Positions 1 through 7,654 of a stretch of 64,000 bases of DNA are shown piece by piece. Position numbers and translations under genes: made by a program. Numbering within the stretch: position 1 is the first letter of the stretch; each line of letters starts with the position of its first letter. A model generated the notes under the pieces. The model worked only from the letters and a program-made list of their open reading frames with translations, searched no databases and was not told where the DNA came from. The DNA comes from JBAYIE01 sp041665785 (GTDB taxonomy: Bacteria > Bacteroidota > Bacteroidia > UKL13-3), in the NCBI GenBank assembly GCA_041665785.1, contig JBAYIE010000002.1, positions 1 to 64,000 of the forward strand, written 5' to 3'.

Positions 1-40
1 ACATCTCCAAGAAGTCTCTAATTGTGAACTTGTTTGCCAT
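1..40 (-). CDS. Possible IS1595-type transposase N-terminus (partial)
   Basis: A reading frame begins with ATG at 40 on the minus strand and runs off the left edge; the visible residues are MANKFTIRDFLEM. This short start, with a hydrophobic/aromatic helix before an expected FP-acidic motif, resembles the beginning of IS1595-family transposases, but only 13 residues are visible. The frame stays open upstream to about position 110. The context supports mobility: it lies directly behind a T9SS cargo gene whose sorting domain stops early. Any other small protein starting here cannot be excluded. Confidence 0.25.
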   Translation of the reverse strand, partial: MANKFTIRDFLEM

Positions 41-113
41 GATTATCTTCGATTTATGATTCAAATCTCGATAGTCACTTCGCAGCCTATTTGCGATTAA
101 GAGTTAAAAGCCT
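1..113 (-). mobile_element. Candidate insertion-sequence end interrupting a T9SS gene
   Basis: The cargo gene at 87-1364 reads normally through the start of its sorting domain (VYPNPANQYLYID, then VELYNRI) and then diverges into RLLTLNRK and stops, about 30-40 residues short of a normal domain. The bases beyond, from about 113 down to 1, lead into a new minus-strand start codon. This is the expected picture if a mobile element inserted near 113. The exact boundary, terminal inverted repeat and target duplication cannot be seen because the rest lies outside the window. Confidence 0.25.
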
Positions 114-1364
114 AATCCTATTATATAATTCAACTTCTACATCCTTTTCATTGCAATCGATATAAAGATATTGGTTGGCAGGATTAGGGTAGACAGTCAC
201 TGTTTTATATCGATCATTAAAGATTTCTTTCGACCATAGTAATTCACGTTTTGAATTCAACTTGATAACCAAAAGTTTACCAAATCCATTCGTAGAATTA
301 CCAACGGTGAAATAACCACCATCAATTGACTGTTTCATCGATTGCATTTGTACGAAACCAAATGTATCCAACTCCACTAACAACCTTGACCAGGTTTCTT
401 TAAACTTATTGCTGGTAAGAATACACCGCTTAGAATCTCCGCCAATTAGGTTGCCATTTATGCACTCGTTAAACTTTATTCCATAATAAATTGAACTGTT
501 TTTAACCCCTAAACTTACAGCAGAAAGTGAATCGCCTTCTGGTGATAAATGAATTCCAAATACAAAAATATTAGCGAATCTACTTTTAGGATCCTTGGCC
601 AGTTTCAACATTATAAATCCTCCACTTTTTAATCTAGAGATTTGGCATTCTGGCGGATTTATAGGTGAAATTGATAATGACTTTTTTGAGATAAATTTAC
701 CTACACTATCTATTTTAATCAAATAAGCAGATTGTGTTTGATAACAGGTTGTAACAGCTGTGTAATTATTTGAGTCGGGGTTCCAAAATACCTCTCCCGA
801 TGCATAGGTATTCATTGAATCACCAAAATAAGTATACCAATTTCTTTTCCCTGAAGTATCGATATTTATAAAGGAAAGTCCTCTTGGTTTACCAAATATG
901 GAAGCTGCAAAACCCCTCATCAAAACTGTATTTTCTTTCTTGTTAACACATAGGTTATTTGTATTCAATTGCCCTTCACCAGTATTAACCCTATAAAATG
1001 TATCGAGTATTAAATTGCCTTTGAGGTCAAATTTGAAAAACTTTTCAGTTGCGTATGCTTCATTTCCTGCGATAAAAATTGTTTTATTATACTCAGTAAT
1101 CGCCATTGGATAAATTTCTGTCCCAAGATCCAATTCTTTTAACTTGTTTCCTTGATTATCTAATAGTAAGTAATATCCATTTATACCATTATTTGTAACT
1201 TTACTCGCTGTAATATGGAAATTACTGTCTGAACTTTCGAAAGCAGCGTGAATTACAAAGCCCGTTTGTGCGTCACCAAATGTTTTGAAAAAGCTTTGTT
1301 GTGAGATTGAAAGCGTCACATTAATGGCCGATGCAAATAGCAAAATCCACTTATTTATTTTCAT
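87..1364 (-). CDS. Secreted T9SS cargo protein with truncated sorting domain
   Basis: This 425-residue protein starts with a signal peptide (MKINKWILLFASAINVTLS) and has a body rich in Gly, Asn and beta-strand patterns (repeated short blocks such as GGYFTVGNS), suggesting a beta-propeller-like secreted protein. I do not recognise a specific function. Near the end it shows the hallmark of a type IX secretion type A sorting domain (VYPNPANQYLYID), but the domain ends after about 40 residues instead of about 70-80, and lacks the usual closing Gly-x-Tyr and Lys-rich strands. The likely cause is an insertion or frameshift near 113. Without the complete domain it would probably not be exported through T9SS and anchored, so it may be a pseudogene. 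Confidence 0.7.
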   Translation of the reverse strand: MKINKWILLFASAINVTLSISQQSFFKTFGDAQTGFVIHAAFESSDSNFHITASKVTNNGINGYYLLLDNQGNKLKELDLGTEIYPMAITEYNKTIFIAGNEAYATEKFFKFDLKGNLILDTFYRVNTGEGQLNTNNLCVNKKENTVLMRGFAASIFGKPRGLSFINIDTSGKRNWYTYFGDSMNTYASGEVFWNPDSNNYTAVTTCYQTQSAYLIKIDSVGKFISKKSLSISPINPPECQISRLKSGGFIMLKLAKDPKSRFANIFVFGIHLSPEGDSLSAVSLGVKNSSIYYGIKFNECINGNLIGGDSKRCILTSNKFKETWSRLLVELDTFGFVQMQSMKQSIDGGYFTVGNSTNGFGKLLVIKLNSKRELLWSKEIFNDRYKTVTVYPNPANQYLYIDCNEKDVEVELYNRIRLLTLNRK

Positions 1365-1446
1365 GCTTCAAAATTTGTTTCCCTAACACTGAAATATATT
1401 TAGCATGCAGAAAAATCAGAGTTCTACCGACAATTTCTCAATATGT

Positions 1447-2559
1447 TTACCGCATATATTTCTTCACCGTCTCAAAAGTAGGAAAATTATAGGCTCCCCA
1501 TTTTTGTACAACCACATTCCCTCTCATCAACATCAAACCCGGGTTGCTGCGTACCATAGATTTCAAAGGCGTTCCATCCATGGTATAATACGGAAAGGCC
1601 AGTTGGTGCTCATGGCGGTAGGGTTCAACCTGATCAGCCGGACTGGCGGTTAAAGCCCAAAATGAATTTCCGGCGGCTTGCCATTGCGCAGCCAGTTCTG
1701 CAATACTTTTTTCGATACGCCGTGATTCTGCTATGCTTTTTTGAACCAAAATCAGTTTGAAACCCTGATCAGCCAGCAACGTATCGGTATATTCTGTACC
1801 GGCAGCATCGTACAATTTAAAATCGTGAATAGGAGGTGTGTATCCTTTGCGAATCAGTTTGTCTTTGCGGTCAACAAAGGTGTATGAATCATCAATATCG
1901 TCGATTTGTTCCATGGTGAACTCTACCTGCTGTCCGCCCTTTTCATAGATAAATACCATTTGCACGCTATCCCGCGGAGCTCCTTCCGGGATTTGCATCA
2001 GGCTGGAAATATCGTTACCGATTTTGTAAGGCAGGAAGTCAATGCGTGGTAAAAACATGTAGGTATACACGGTAAAGGCAGTAGTTACAATCAATCCTAT
2101 AAATAAGGCGATACCCTGAATGGTGAGATTAAACAAAGGTTTGATATGCTTCTGTCCGATGAAGATAATGAGTATGAAAACCAGCAGCACCAGATCTTTC
2201 AAAAACGATTCAAACGGTGCTAATTTTACGGCATCTCCAAAACAGCCGCAATCTGTAACCTTGCCGGTAAGGGCAGAATAACCGGTTAACCAGGTAAAGA
2301 ACAAAATCATGAGCAACAAGAGCCAGGCATTCCACTTGGAATAGGCTCCCAGCAATAATGCTACACCTACCATGATCTCGAAAATGCAGATTACGATAGA
2401 CAATAATTCGGCATACGGTACAAACAAATCCCAGTGAAAGATTTCGAAGTATTCTACCAGTTTGTAAGAGAACCCGATGGTATCATTGGCCTTGATAAAA
2501 CCGGATAAAATGAAGAGCGTTCCTACCAGAATACGGCTTAGTTGTGTAAGTACTTTCAT
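1447..2559 (-). CDS. BT_3928-like DoxX/MauE membrane protein with C-terminal thioredoxin-like region
   Basis: The 370-residue protein has an N-terminal four-helix DoxX/MauE-type membrane domain (about residues 1-140; LVGTLFILSGFIKA is typical of DoxX), a Cys-Gly-Cys pair in DCGCFGD near residue 100, another membrane helix around 145-170, and a soluble C-terminal part in which LILVQKS and the late FPYYTMDGTPLKSMVRSNPG block look like a thioredoxin fold without the CxxC. The architecture matches the Bacteroidota family named after BT_3928. The exact activity is unknown; a role in redox or quinone-linked membrane chemistry is inferred from the DoxX/MauE relationship. It follows the DUF1599 gene on the same strand after about 60 bases, an arrangement I recall from other Bacteroidota. 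Confidence 0.8.
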   Translation of the reverse strand: MKVLTQLSRILVGTLFILSGFIKANDTIGFSYKLVEYFEIFHWDLFVPYAELLSIVICIFEIMVGVALLLGAYSKWNAWLLLLMILFFTWLTGYSALTGKVTDCGCFGDAVKLAPFESFLKDLVLLVFILIIFIGQKHIKPLFNLTIQGIALFIGLIVTTAFTVYTYMFLPRIDFLPYKIGNDISSLMQIPEGAPRDSVQMVFIYEKGGQQVEFTMEQIDDIDDSYTFVDRKDKLIRKGYTPPIHDFKLYDAAGTEYTDTLLADQGFKLILVQKSIAESRRIEKSIAELAAQWQAAGNSFWALTASPADQVEPYRHEHQLAFPYYTMDGTPLKSMVRSNPGLMLMRGNVVVQKWGAYNFPTFETVKKYMR

Positions 2560-2621
2560 GGCTGCAAGTTAGAATATGAATCGTTTATAAAGCGTTAAAC
2601 TCCGTTAATAAAGTGTTAAAC

Positions 2622-3170
2622 TCATTGTTGATCAACACCCAGATGGATCAGGGCAAAAACCGAATAATTGATCATGTCTCGTAAGTTGGCATCAATTCCT
2701 TCGCTCATGCGTGTTTGTCCTTTGGCTTCATCAATCTGACGAATACGCAACAGGCGCATGAGCAGCATATCTGTAAAGGTACTTACTTTCATATCGCGCC
2801 ATGCTTCACCGTAATCGTGATTCTTTTGTTCCATCAGGGTTTTGGTGTCCTGAATATGCCGATCGTAAAATGCCGATAGCCTTGTTGAATCCAATTCCAT
2901 TTCTTCCGATTTTCCCAATTCCAGCTGAATCAATGCAATCACACAATAATTAATAATGCCCATGAATTCGGGTTCGATGCCTTCATCCACTTTCTTCTCT
3001 GAATTTTCTTCGAGCGTTCGTATGCGCTGGGCTTTGATAAATAACTGATCCATGATGGAAGAAATGCGCATTACTCTCCAGGAGGTCCCATAATCCGCGT
3101 TCTTGGTGATAAATACTTCTTTGCATTTGCGAATTATGGCGTCGTATTGGGATGAGGTTTGATTAATCAA
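2622..3170 (-). CDS. DUF1599 protein with two repeats
   Basis: The 182-residue protein consists of two copies of one unit: residues about 8-85 and 90-180 each hold K-N-x-D-Y-G-x-x-W-R followed by a helix with R-I-R and a closing I-N-Y-x-V-x-A-L-I segment. This is the DUF1599 (nucleotide modification associated) pattern; its biochemical role is not established. The frame opens with TTG at 3170, because no ATG precedes the conserved N-terminus. A -7 element on the minus strand at 3198-3205 supports a start close to this point. It is divergent from folP, and the first bases of the two frames overlap. Confidence 0.8.
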   Translation of the reverse strand: MINQTSSQYDAIIRKCKEVFITKNADYGTSWRVMRISSIMDQLFIKAQRIRTLEENSEKKVDEGIEPEFMGIINYCVIALIQLELGKSEEMELDSTRLSAFYDRHIQDTKTLMEQKNHDYGEAWRDMKVSTFTDMLLMRLLRIRQIDEAKGQTRMSEGIDANLRDMINYSVFALIHLGVDQQ

Positions 3171-4072
3171 TGCCGGAGTTGTTTATTTGTTGTTGCACAA
3201 AAATAACCGTGCAGATTGATTTGCAAATACCTTCCCGTAAAATAACCCTGAATTGTAAGGGGCGCTTGCTGGTACTGGATAAACCTGTTGTTATGGGGAT
3301 TATCAATATTACCCCTGACTCTTTCTTTGCAGGGAGTCGTAAAACTGCATTGGATGAGGTACAACGTGTAGCGGAAAAAATGTTGACCGATGGCGCTACT
3401 ATCCTGGATATAGGCGGATACTCCACACGCCCTGGTGCCATTGCAGTGCCGGTTGAAGAAGAATTGAAACGCGTATTGCCTGTAATTGAAATCATTCATA
3501 AAACATTCCCTGAGGCTTTTCTTTCCATCGATACCTTTCGTGCACAGGTAGCCAAACAAGCAATCGAAGCAGGAGCTCAATTGGTTAATGACATTTCGGC
3601 CGGCGATGACGATGTGGAAATGCTGGATCTGGTGTCAAAATCGGGCGTACCATATATCATTATGCATAAGCGTGGAAATCCTCAAACCATGCAAAAACAA
3701 ACCCAATACGACGATGTAGTGCTGGAAGTGATGAACTATTTCACCCGAAAAGTGGCCGTTCTTTCTGCTGCCGGAATTCACGATGTAGTGATTGATCCGG
3801 GATTTGGATTTGCCAAACAAAAAGAACACAATTATGCCCTATTAAATGCATTGGGTGATTTCCAATTGTTCGGCACCCCGGTTATGGCAGGCCTTTCGCG
3901 CAAACAAATGATTCGGGCTGTTACGGGTACAGATATTGAACATGCACTGAATGGAACAACTGCTCTTCATACCATTGCGCTCATAAAAGGGGCTGATATA
4001 CTGCGGGTGCATGATGTGAAAGAAGCCGTTGAATGTATTAAACTTGTAAACGCAGTCCATGGAAATTTTTAG
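3170..4072 (+). CDS. folP: Dihydropteroate synthase
   Basis: Dihydropteroate synthase joins p-aminobenzoate to dihydropterin pyrophosphate in folate synthesis, in the cytoplasm. The family motifs appear in order: GIINITPDSFF, DGATILDIGGYSTRPGA, SIDTFRAQVA followed by LVNDISAG, VVIDPGFGFAK, and the closing RVHDVKEA. The start is uncertain: the ATG at 3170 overlaps the TTG start of the divergent DUF1599 gene and the promoter at 3198-3205, and family members normally begin only a few residues before NCKGRLL. GTG at 3209 or TTG at 3221 are likely alternatives. The end overlaps cdaA by 14 bases, so the two are translationally coupled; folP-cdaA linkage is common in Bacteroidota. Confidence 0.95.
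   Translation: MPELFICCCTKITVQIDLQIPSRKITLNCKGRLLVLDKPVVMGIINITPDSFFAGSRKTALDEVQRVAEKMLTDGATILDIGGYSTRPGAIAVPVEEELKRVLPVIEIIHKTFPEAFLSIDTFRAQVAKQAIEAGAQLVNDISAGDDDVEMLDLVSKSGVPYIIMHKRGNPQTMQKQTQYDDVVLEVMNYFTRKVAVLSAAGIHDVVIDPGFGFAKQKEHNYALLNALGDFQLFGTPVMAGLSRKQMIRAVTGTDIEHALNGTTALHTIALIKGADILRVHDVKEAVECIKLVNAVHGNF
3198..3205 (-). promoter_or_regulatory. -7 element for the DUF1599/DoxX operon
   Basis: Minus-strand TATTTTTG matches the Bacteroidota -7 consensus TAnnTTTG and lies 27 bases ahead of the TTG start at 3170. It falls inside the N-terminal codons of the longest folP frame, so that frame is probably annotated too long. Confidence 0.45.
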
Positions 4073-4874
4073 CTTTTACAACTACACCTTTTCCCTGATC
4101 AACCTGATTGATGTTTTGTTGGTGTTTTTATTAACCCTGCAACTCTATCGTTTGTTGAAAGGCAGTCTGGCATTCAATATGATGATCGGATTGATAATCA
4201 TATTCCTGTTTTGGAAAACCGTCAGCTATCTGAACATGCCCATTCTGGAAGGATTGCTGAATCAGTTTGTAAAAGTTGGGTTTATTGCGATTCTGATTGT
4301 ATTCCAACAGGAAATCAGGAAGTTTTTATTGCTAATTGGTAAAGGTTCTCTGGGCGACAAGCACTCTTTTGTGCGCTTTTTACCCTGGAACTGGAAAATT
4401 GAAAAAGGATTTCACACTCACTTCGAAGATATCGTTGAAGCTTGCGAAATTCTGGCCCAATCCAATGCAGGTGCTTTAATGGTTTTTCCAAAAACTTCCG
4501 AAATGAAATTTATTGGTGCCAGCGGTGAAGTATTGGATTCACTCATTACGAAAAGATTGTTGTTAAGTATTTTCAACAAAACAAGTCCGTTGCACGATGG
4601 CGCATTGATCATTGCCAATGGACGAATCAAGGCGGCCAATGCCGTATTGCCTGTTAGCGATAATCCTGATGCCCATGCCATCTATGGTTTACGCCATCTC
4701 TCAGCCATAGGTATTACTGAGCAAACCGATGCTATTGCGTTGATTGTTTCCGAAGAAAAAGGAACCATTTCCATTGCCAAAGGAGGTAAAATTCTGGATA
4801 ACATGACAAAAATCGAAATCATCGATTTTATGAACAAAGAATTTGCGAATGAAATGGTTTCTGTGGGCAATTAA
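4059..4874 (+). CDS. cdaA: Diadenylate cyclase CdaA
   Basis: This 271-residue membrane enzyme is expected to make cyclic di-AMP from two ATP. Three membrane helices fill residues about 10-95, followed by the DAC domain (about 115-255). The catalytic DGA motif is present at 180-182 (PLHDGALII). The second signature, normally Arg-His-Arg, reads Arg-His-Leu here (212-214, GLRHLSAIG), so one nucleotide-contacting arginine is missing. The rest of the domain (GITEQTDA, VSEEKGTIS) is typical. It overlaps the end of folP by 14 bases. It is probably active, but the altered motif makes this worth testing. Confidence 0.92.
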   Translation: MEIFSFYNYTFSLINLIDVLLVFLLTLQLYRLLKGSLAFNMMIGLIIIFLFWKTVSYLNMPILEGLLNQFVKVGFIAILIVFQQEIRKFLLLIGKGSLGDKHSFVRFLPWNWKIEKGFHTHFEDIVEACEILAQSNAGALMVFPKTSEMKFIGASGEVLDSLITKRLLLSIFNKTSPLHDGALIIANGRIKAANAVLPVSDNPDAHAIYGLRHLSAIGITEQTDAIALIVSEEKGTISIAKGGKILDNMTKIEIIDFMNKEFANEMVSVGN

Positions 4875-4941
4875 GTACTTGGTCCCGGGTAAAGCCCTCT
4901 ATTAACCCAATAACCATTAACCAAATAACGAATAACCACCC

Positions 4942-5805
4942 TTAAAGTTTGCTGGCCTTATCCTTAATAGCTTTCAATGTTTTCAGGTCTTTTGAAGTCA
5001 GTTTACATTTATCGCGTCCGGTTGAAGTGAAGTACATCAGTTCGCTGTTTTGAGCTGATACAACCAATTTATTACAGTATTTTTCGTCCTGTACCTGATA
5101 ATAATATACTTTGGTAGGATCTTGTTTCAAAATGGCATCATGGATTCCATCTACACTTACCTGTTCATCAATTTCTCCATCCCATAGTACTGCAGCATCT
5201 TCCGTTGGTTTAATATCGAGTAACCGTTTCTCAAACAAAAGTGTCTGACTGCTCATCACACCTTTATCTGTCGGATAATTGTTCATCAGAAACGATTCGC
5301 TCATGGCGCGGTCATCCTTGGCTTGTAAGGCATGGTTCAGGAAAAAATCCAAGAGCTGAACCCCTCTGACTAACTCCGGATACCAGTCAATGGTATCAAT
5401 GGAATTGCTGCAATATCCAATTGCAACCATATCGGCTGCAGAAATTTTTCGCTTATAATTCTTCGCAAGCAACACTCCATTGATATCATTTTCTGCCGTA
5501 CAAACTTTGGCTTTAATGCGTGAACCCTTGCTCTTGCTGAACACCAGAAATGAATATTCAGGTTTTTTCAGATAGGGCTTTAATGCGGTATCTGAAACAA
5601 AAACATAACCGGTATTAAACGACCAGTACTTTTGCACAGCGGTTTGTATGGCCGCACTATAGGCACTGTCGGCATTCAAAACTATCACCATGCGTGTGTC
5701 CTTCATTGCTTCCACATCAGGTTTTTTCACAAAACCGAATTGTGCAAATGAAACATACGAAGAGAGCAGGAACAATACAGTCAGCTTCAGTTGTAAATTT
5801 TTCAT
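4942..5805 (-). CDS. Secreted protein of unknown function
   Basis: The 287-residue protein starts with a clear signal peptide (MKNLQLKLTVLFLLSSYVSFAQ), so it is exported to the periplasm or surface. I do not recognise a domain. The mature part is mixed alpha/beta, with phrases such as MVIVLNADSAYSAAIQTAVQ that describe a helix after a beta strand, and a lysine-rich tail. No lipobox and no T9SS sorting domain are present. It is transcribed alone, convergent with cdaA and followed on the same strand-side by radC upstream of it. A role cannot be assigned from the sequence. Confidence 0.75.
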   Translation of the reverse strand: MKNLQLKLTVLFLLSSYVSFAQFGFVKKPDVEAMKDTRMVIVLNADSAYSAAIQTAVQKYWSFNTGYVFVSDTALKPYLKKPEYSFLVFSKSKGSRIKAKVCTAENDINGVLLAKNYKRKISAADMVAIGYCSNSIDTIDWYPELVRGVQLLDFFLNHALQAKDDRAMSESFLMNNYPTDKGVMSSQTLLFEKRLLDIKPTEDAAVLWDGEIDEQVSVDGIHDAILKQDPTKVYYYQVQDEKYCNKLVVSAQNSELMYFTSTGRDKCKLTSKDLKTLKAIKDKASKL

Positions 5806-5872
5806 GTTAGGTTAATTCTTATTTCGAAGGAACTAAAAATGTTCCTATAAAAGAAACGGATTAGAAATTTCT

Positions 5873-6577
5873 TTACATCAACCCTTCATCTGAAAAGCTG
5901 AAATACGCATTGCCGGCAATAATCAGGTGATCAGCAACAAGGATATCCAGTAACTTTCCGGCCTCTTTCAGTTGTTGTGTAAGTTTATTGTCAGCCTGAC
6001 TTGGTGTAATATTGCCTGAAGGATGATTGTGGCACAAAATTACGGTAGATGCAAGTTGTTCGAGCGCGAGTTTAAAAATTATTTTTGCATCTACAACAGT
6101 ACCGCTGACACCGCCTTCGCTGACACGACGGTGTATAATATAGCGATTGTTTCGGTTGAGCAACAGCACCCAAAACTCTTCGTGCATCAGATCCGACAAT
6201 ACAGGATGGAGTAAATCAAAACAATCCCTGCTATTGGTAAACTGCCTAACATCGAGAGCTTCTTCCGTTTTTCGCCGTCTTCCCAATTCAAGTGCGGCAA
6301 CTATAGAAATGGCCTTAGCCTGCCCTATGCCTTTAACTTTTTGTAAATCTGCCAGTGAAAAACGAGCCAGGTTATTCAAACTATTTCCGCTTTGCCGCAT
6401 TAATTTTTTTGCCAGATCCACTGCTGATTCATTGCGGTTACCAGTAGCAATCAACAAGGAAATTAATTCGGTATCGCTTAGAGTAGTCCGACCTTTAAGC
6501 TGCATCTTTTCGCGGGGTCTGTCATCTTCTGCCCAGTGCTTAATTGGCAAATTGGAGAATAATGTTTCTTCGGTCAT
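5873..6577 (-). CDS. radC: RadC family JAB/MPN+ protein
   Basis: The 234-residue protein has an N-terminal UPF0758 region with a helix-hairpin-helix (about 65-90, LQKVKGIGQAKAISIVAALE) and a C-terminal JAB metalloprotease-like domain. The metal-binding signature is complete: a conserved Glu earlier (GGVSG region), then VILCHNHPSGN and SQADNKLT, i.e. His-x-His followed ten residues later by Asp. RadC was named for a DNA repair phenotype that was later questioned, so its real role is uncertain. A TAnnTTCG element ends four bases before the ATG, which suggests a leaderless transcript. Confidence 0.92.
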   Translation of the reverse strand: MTEETLFSNLPIKHWAEDDRPREKMQLKGRTTLSDTELISLLIATGNRNESAVDLAKKLMRQSGNSLNNLARFSLADLQKVKGIGQAKAISIVAALELGRRRKTEEALDVRQFTNSRDCFDLLHPVLSDLMHEEFWVLLLNRNNRYIIHRRVSEGGVSGTVVDAKIIFKLALEQLASTVILCHNHPSGNITPSQADNKLTQQLKEAGKLLDILVADHLIIAGNAYFSFSDEGLM

Positions 6578-6581
6578 ATCC

Positions 6582-6589
6582 CGAATTTA
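6582..6589 (-). promoter_or_regulatory. -7 element (TAnnTTCG type) for radC
   Basis: Minus-strand TAAATTCG differs from the Bacteroidota -7 consensus TAnnTTTG in one base. Four bases separate it from the radC ATG, placing the predicted transcription start at the start codon. Confidence 0.35.
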
Positions 6590-6599
6590 CAATAATTTA

Positions 6600-7010
6600 C
6601 TGCTCCTTCCTCCTGCCACTTACCTCCGTCCCCTTTAAGAATTTTAAAGCCACGAGGTCACTGGATTGCAAAAAATAAAGTGTTCTTCTGCAAACAGCCT
6701 GTTTTACAAATACTCCCAAAAGCTGAACCGAATACATACATCATGGTTACGGAATTTCATGCTTCCGGGTAACTACTTTCCCATTCAAAATTTGGGTAAG
6801 CCGATATCCCTGTTTTTGTTAAATTCCTATTCGTACATAATCTCTTGTATTCGTATTAGCTTGAATATGTTGCCTTTGTTTTTAGATCATCTGATTTTCA
6901 ATTTATATTCTGCATAAGAAATTTTTCATTTTTGTTCGAATCCGCATACTTGATTTACCTTCATCATTCCATCATACATATTACTCAGCTTTAATGACAA
7001 GTCGTTCCGC
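6600..7010. other. Intergenic stretch with no recognised feature
   Basis: This AT-rich spacer separates divergent radC and the AlbA_2 gene. Apart from the promoter elements at its two ends I see no hairpin, repeat or convincing small gene. An 83-codon frame at 6666-6917 lacks an ATG start and protein-like composition. Confidence 0.6.
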
Positions 7011-7012
7011 TT

Positions 7013-7020
7013 TATATTTG
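7013..7020 (+). promoter_or_regulatory. -7 element for the AlbA_2 gene
   Basis: TATATTTG matches TAnnTTTG exactly. It ends four bases before the ATG at 7025; a TTTA lies about 20 bases upstream where TTTG would be expected. A leaderless mRNA is predicted. Confidence 0.5.
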
Positions 7021-7024
7021 TACC

Positions 7025-7654
7025 ATGTCGACCCGGGCTTTATTGCATAAAATTGCTAAAGGAGAATCAGAAAATCTTGATTTCAAACTCACCATTTCCG
7101 ATGCATCCAAAATTGCTAAGACCATGGTTTCCTTTGCCAATCACAAAGGTGGTACACTGCTGGTTGGCGTGCGCGATAAAGGTGATATTGCCGGTGTTCA
7201 GTCAGAAGACGAAAAATATATGCTGGATTTAGCTGCCAGCTTTTACTGCAAACCTGAAATTCAGTTGAAGCTGCACGAATGGGACTTTGGTAACAAGGTG
7301 GTGCTGGAAGCTATCGTGCCTGAAGGGGAGCACAAACCGTATTATGCAAAAGATGCCGATGGTAAATGGTGGGTGTATATACGCGTAAAAGATCAGTCAC
7401 TGCTCGCGAGTAAAGTAGTGGTCGATGTATTGAAACGTCAGACTAGTCAAGCCGGTACCTTAATACAGTATACCCGGCACGAATCTGCTTTGTTAAAATA
7501 CCTTGGTTTACATCCGCGCATCACCCTGAAAGAAGTTTGCAAACTTCTCAATATTTCACGCTGGAGAGCTCAAAAAATGTTGGTGAATTTGGTAAGCAGT
7601 GGAATTCTGCGCAATCATACCCTCGAAAAAACGGAATACTTTACACTATCCTGA
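7025..7654 (+). CDS. AlbA_2 (Schlafen-like) domain protein with winged helix
   Basis: The 209-residue protein has an N-terminal AlbA_2 domain (about 5-130): GESENLDFKLTI is the typical opening E-x-x-x-L-D-F-K, followed by KTMVSFANHKGGTLLVGV. This domain is seen in nucleic-acid-binding regulators and in Schlafen proteins. The C-terminal 70 residues (LLKYLGLHPRITLKEVCKLL and RWRAQKMLVNLVSSG) form a winged helix, so a DNA-binding regulator is likely. The usual middle ATP-binding part of longer relatives is absent. It is convergent with the next gene with no gap between the stops. The target is unknown. Confidence 0.8.
   Translation: MSTRALLHKIAKGESENLDFKLTISDASKIAKTMVSFANHKGGTLLVGVRDKGDIAGVQSEDEKYMLDLAASFYCKPEIQLKLHEWDFGNKVVLEAIVPEGEHKPYYAKDADGKWWVYIRVKDQSLLASKVVVDVLKRQTSQAGTLIQYTRHESALLKYLGLHPRITLKEVCKLLNISRWRAQKMLVNLVSSGILRNHTLEKTEYFTLS

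Noticed and set aside
4900..4940. Repeated AATAACC-like words between cdaA and the gene at 4942
   Set aside because: They are degenerate, short and A/T-biased, with no further sign of function.
5828..5846. Six-base hairpin AGGAAC/GTTCCT after radC
   Set aside because: The stem is short and lacks a clear T run, so I did not list it as a terminator.
6666..6917. 83-codon frame between radC and the AlbA_2 gene
   Set aside because: It starts with TTG, has unusual composition and no promoter; it lies in an AT-rich spacer.
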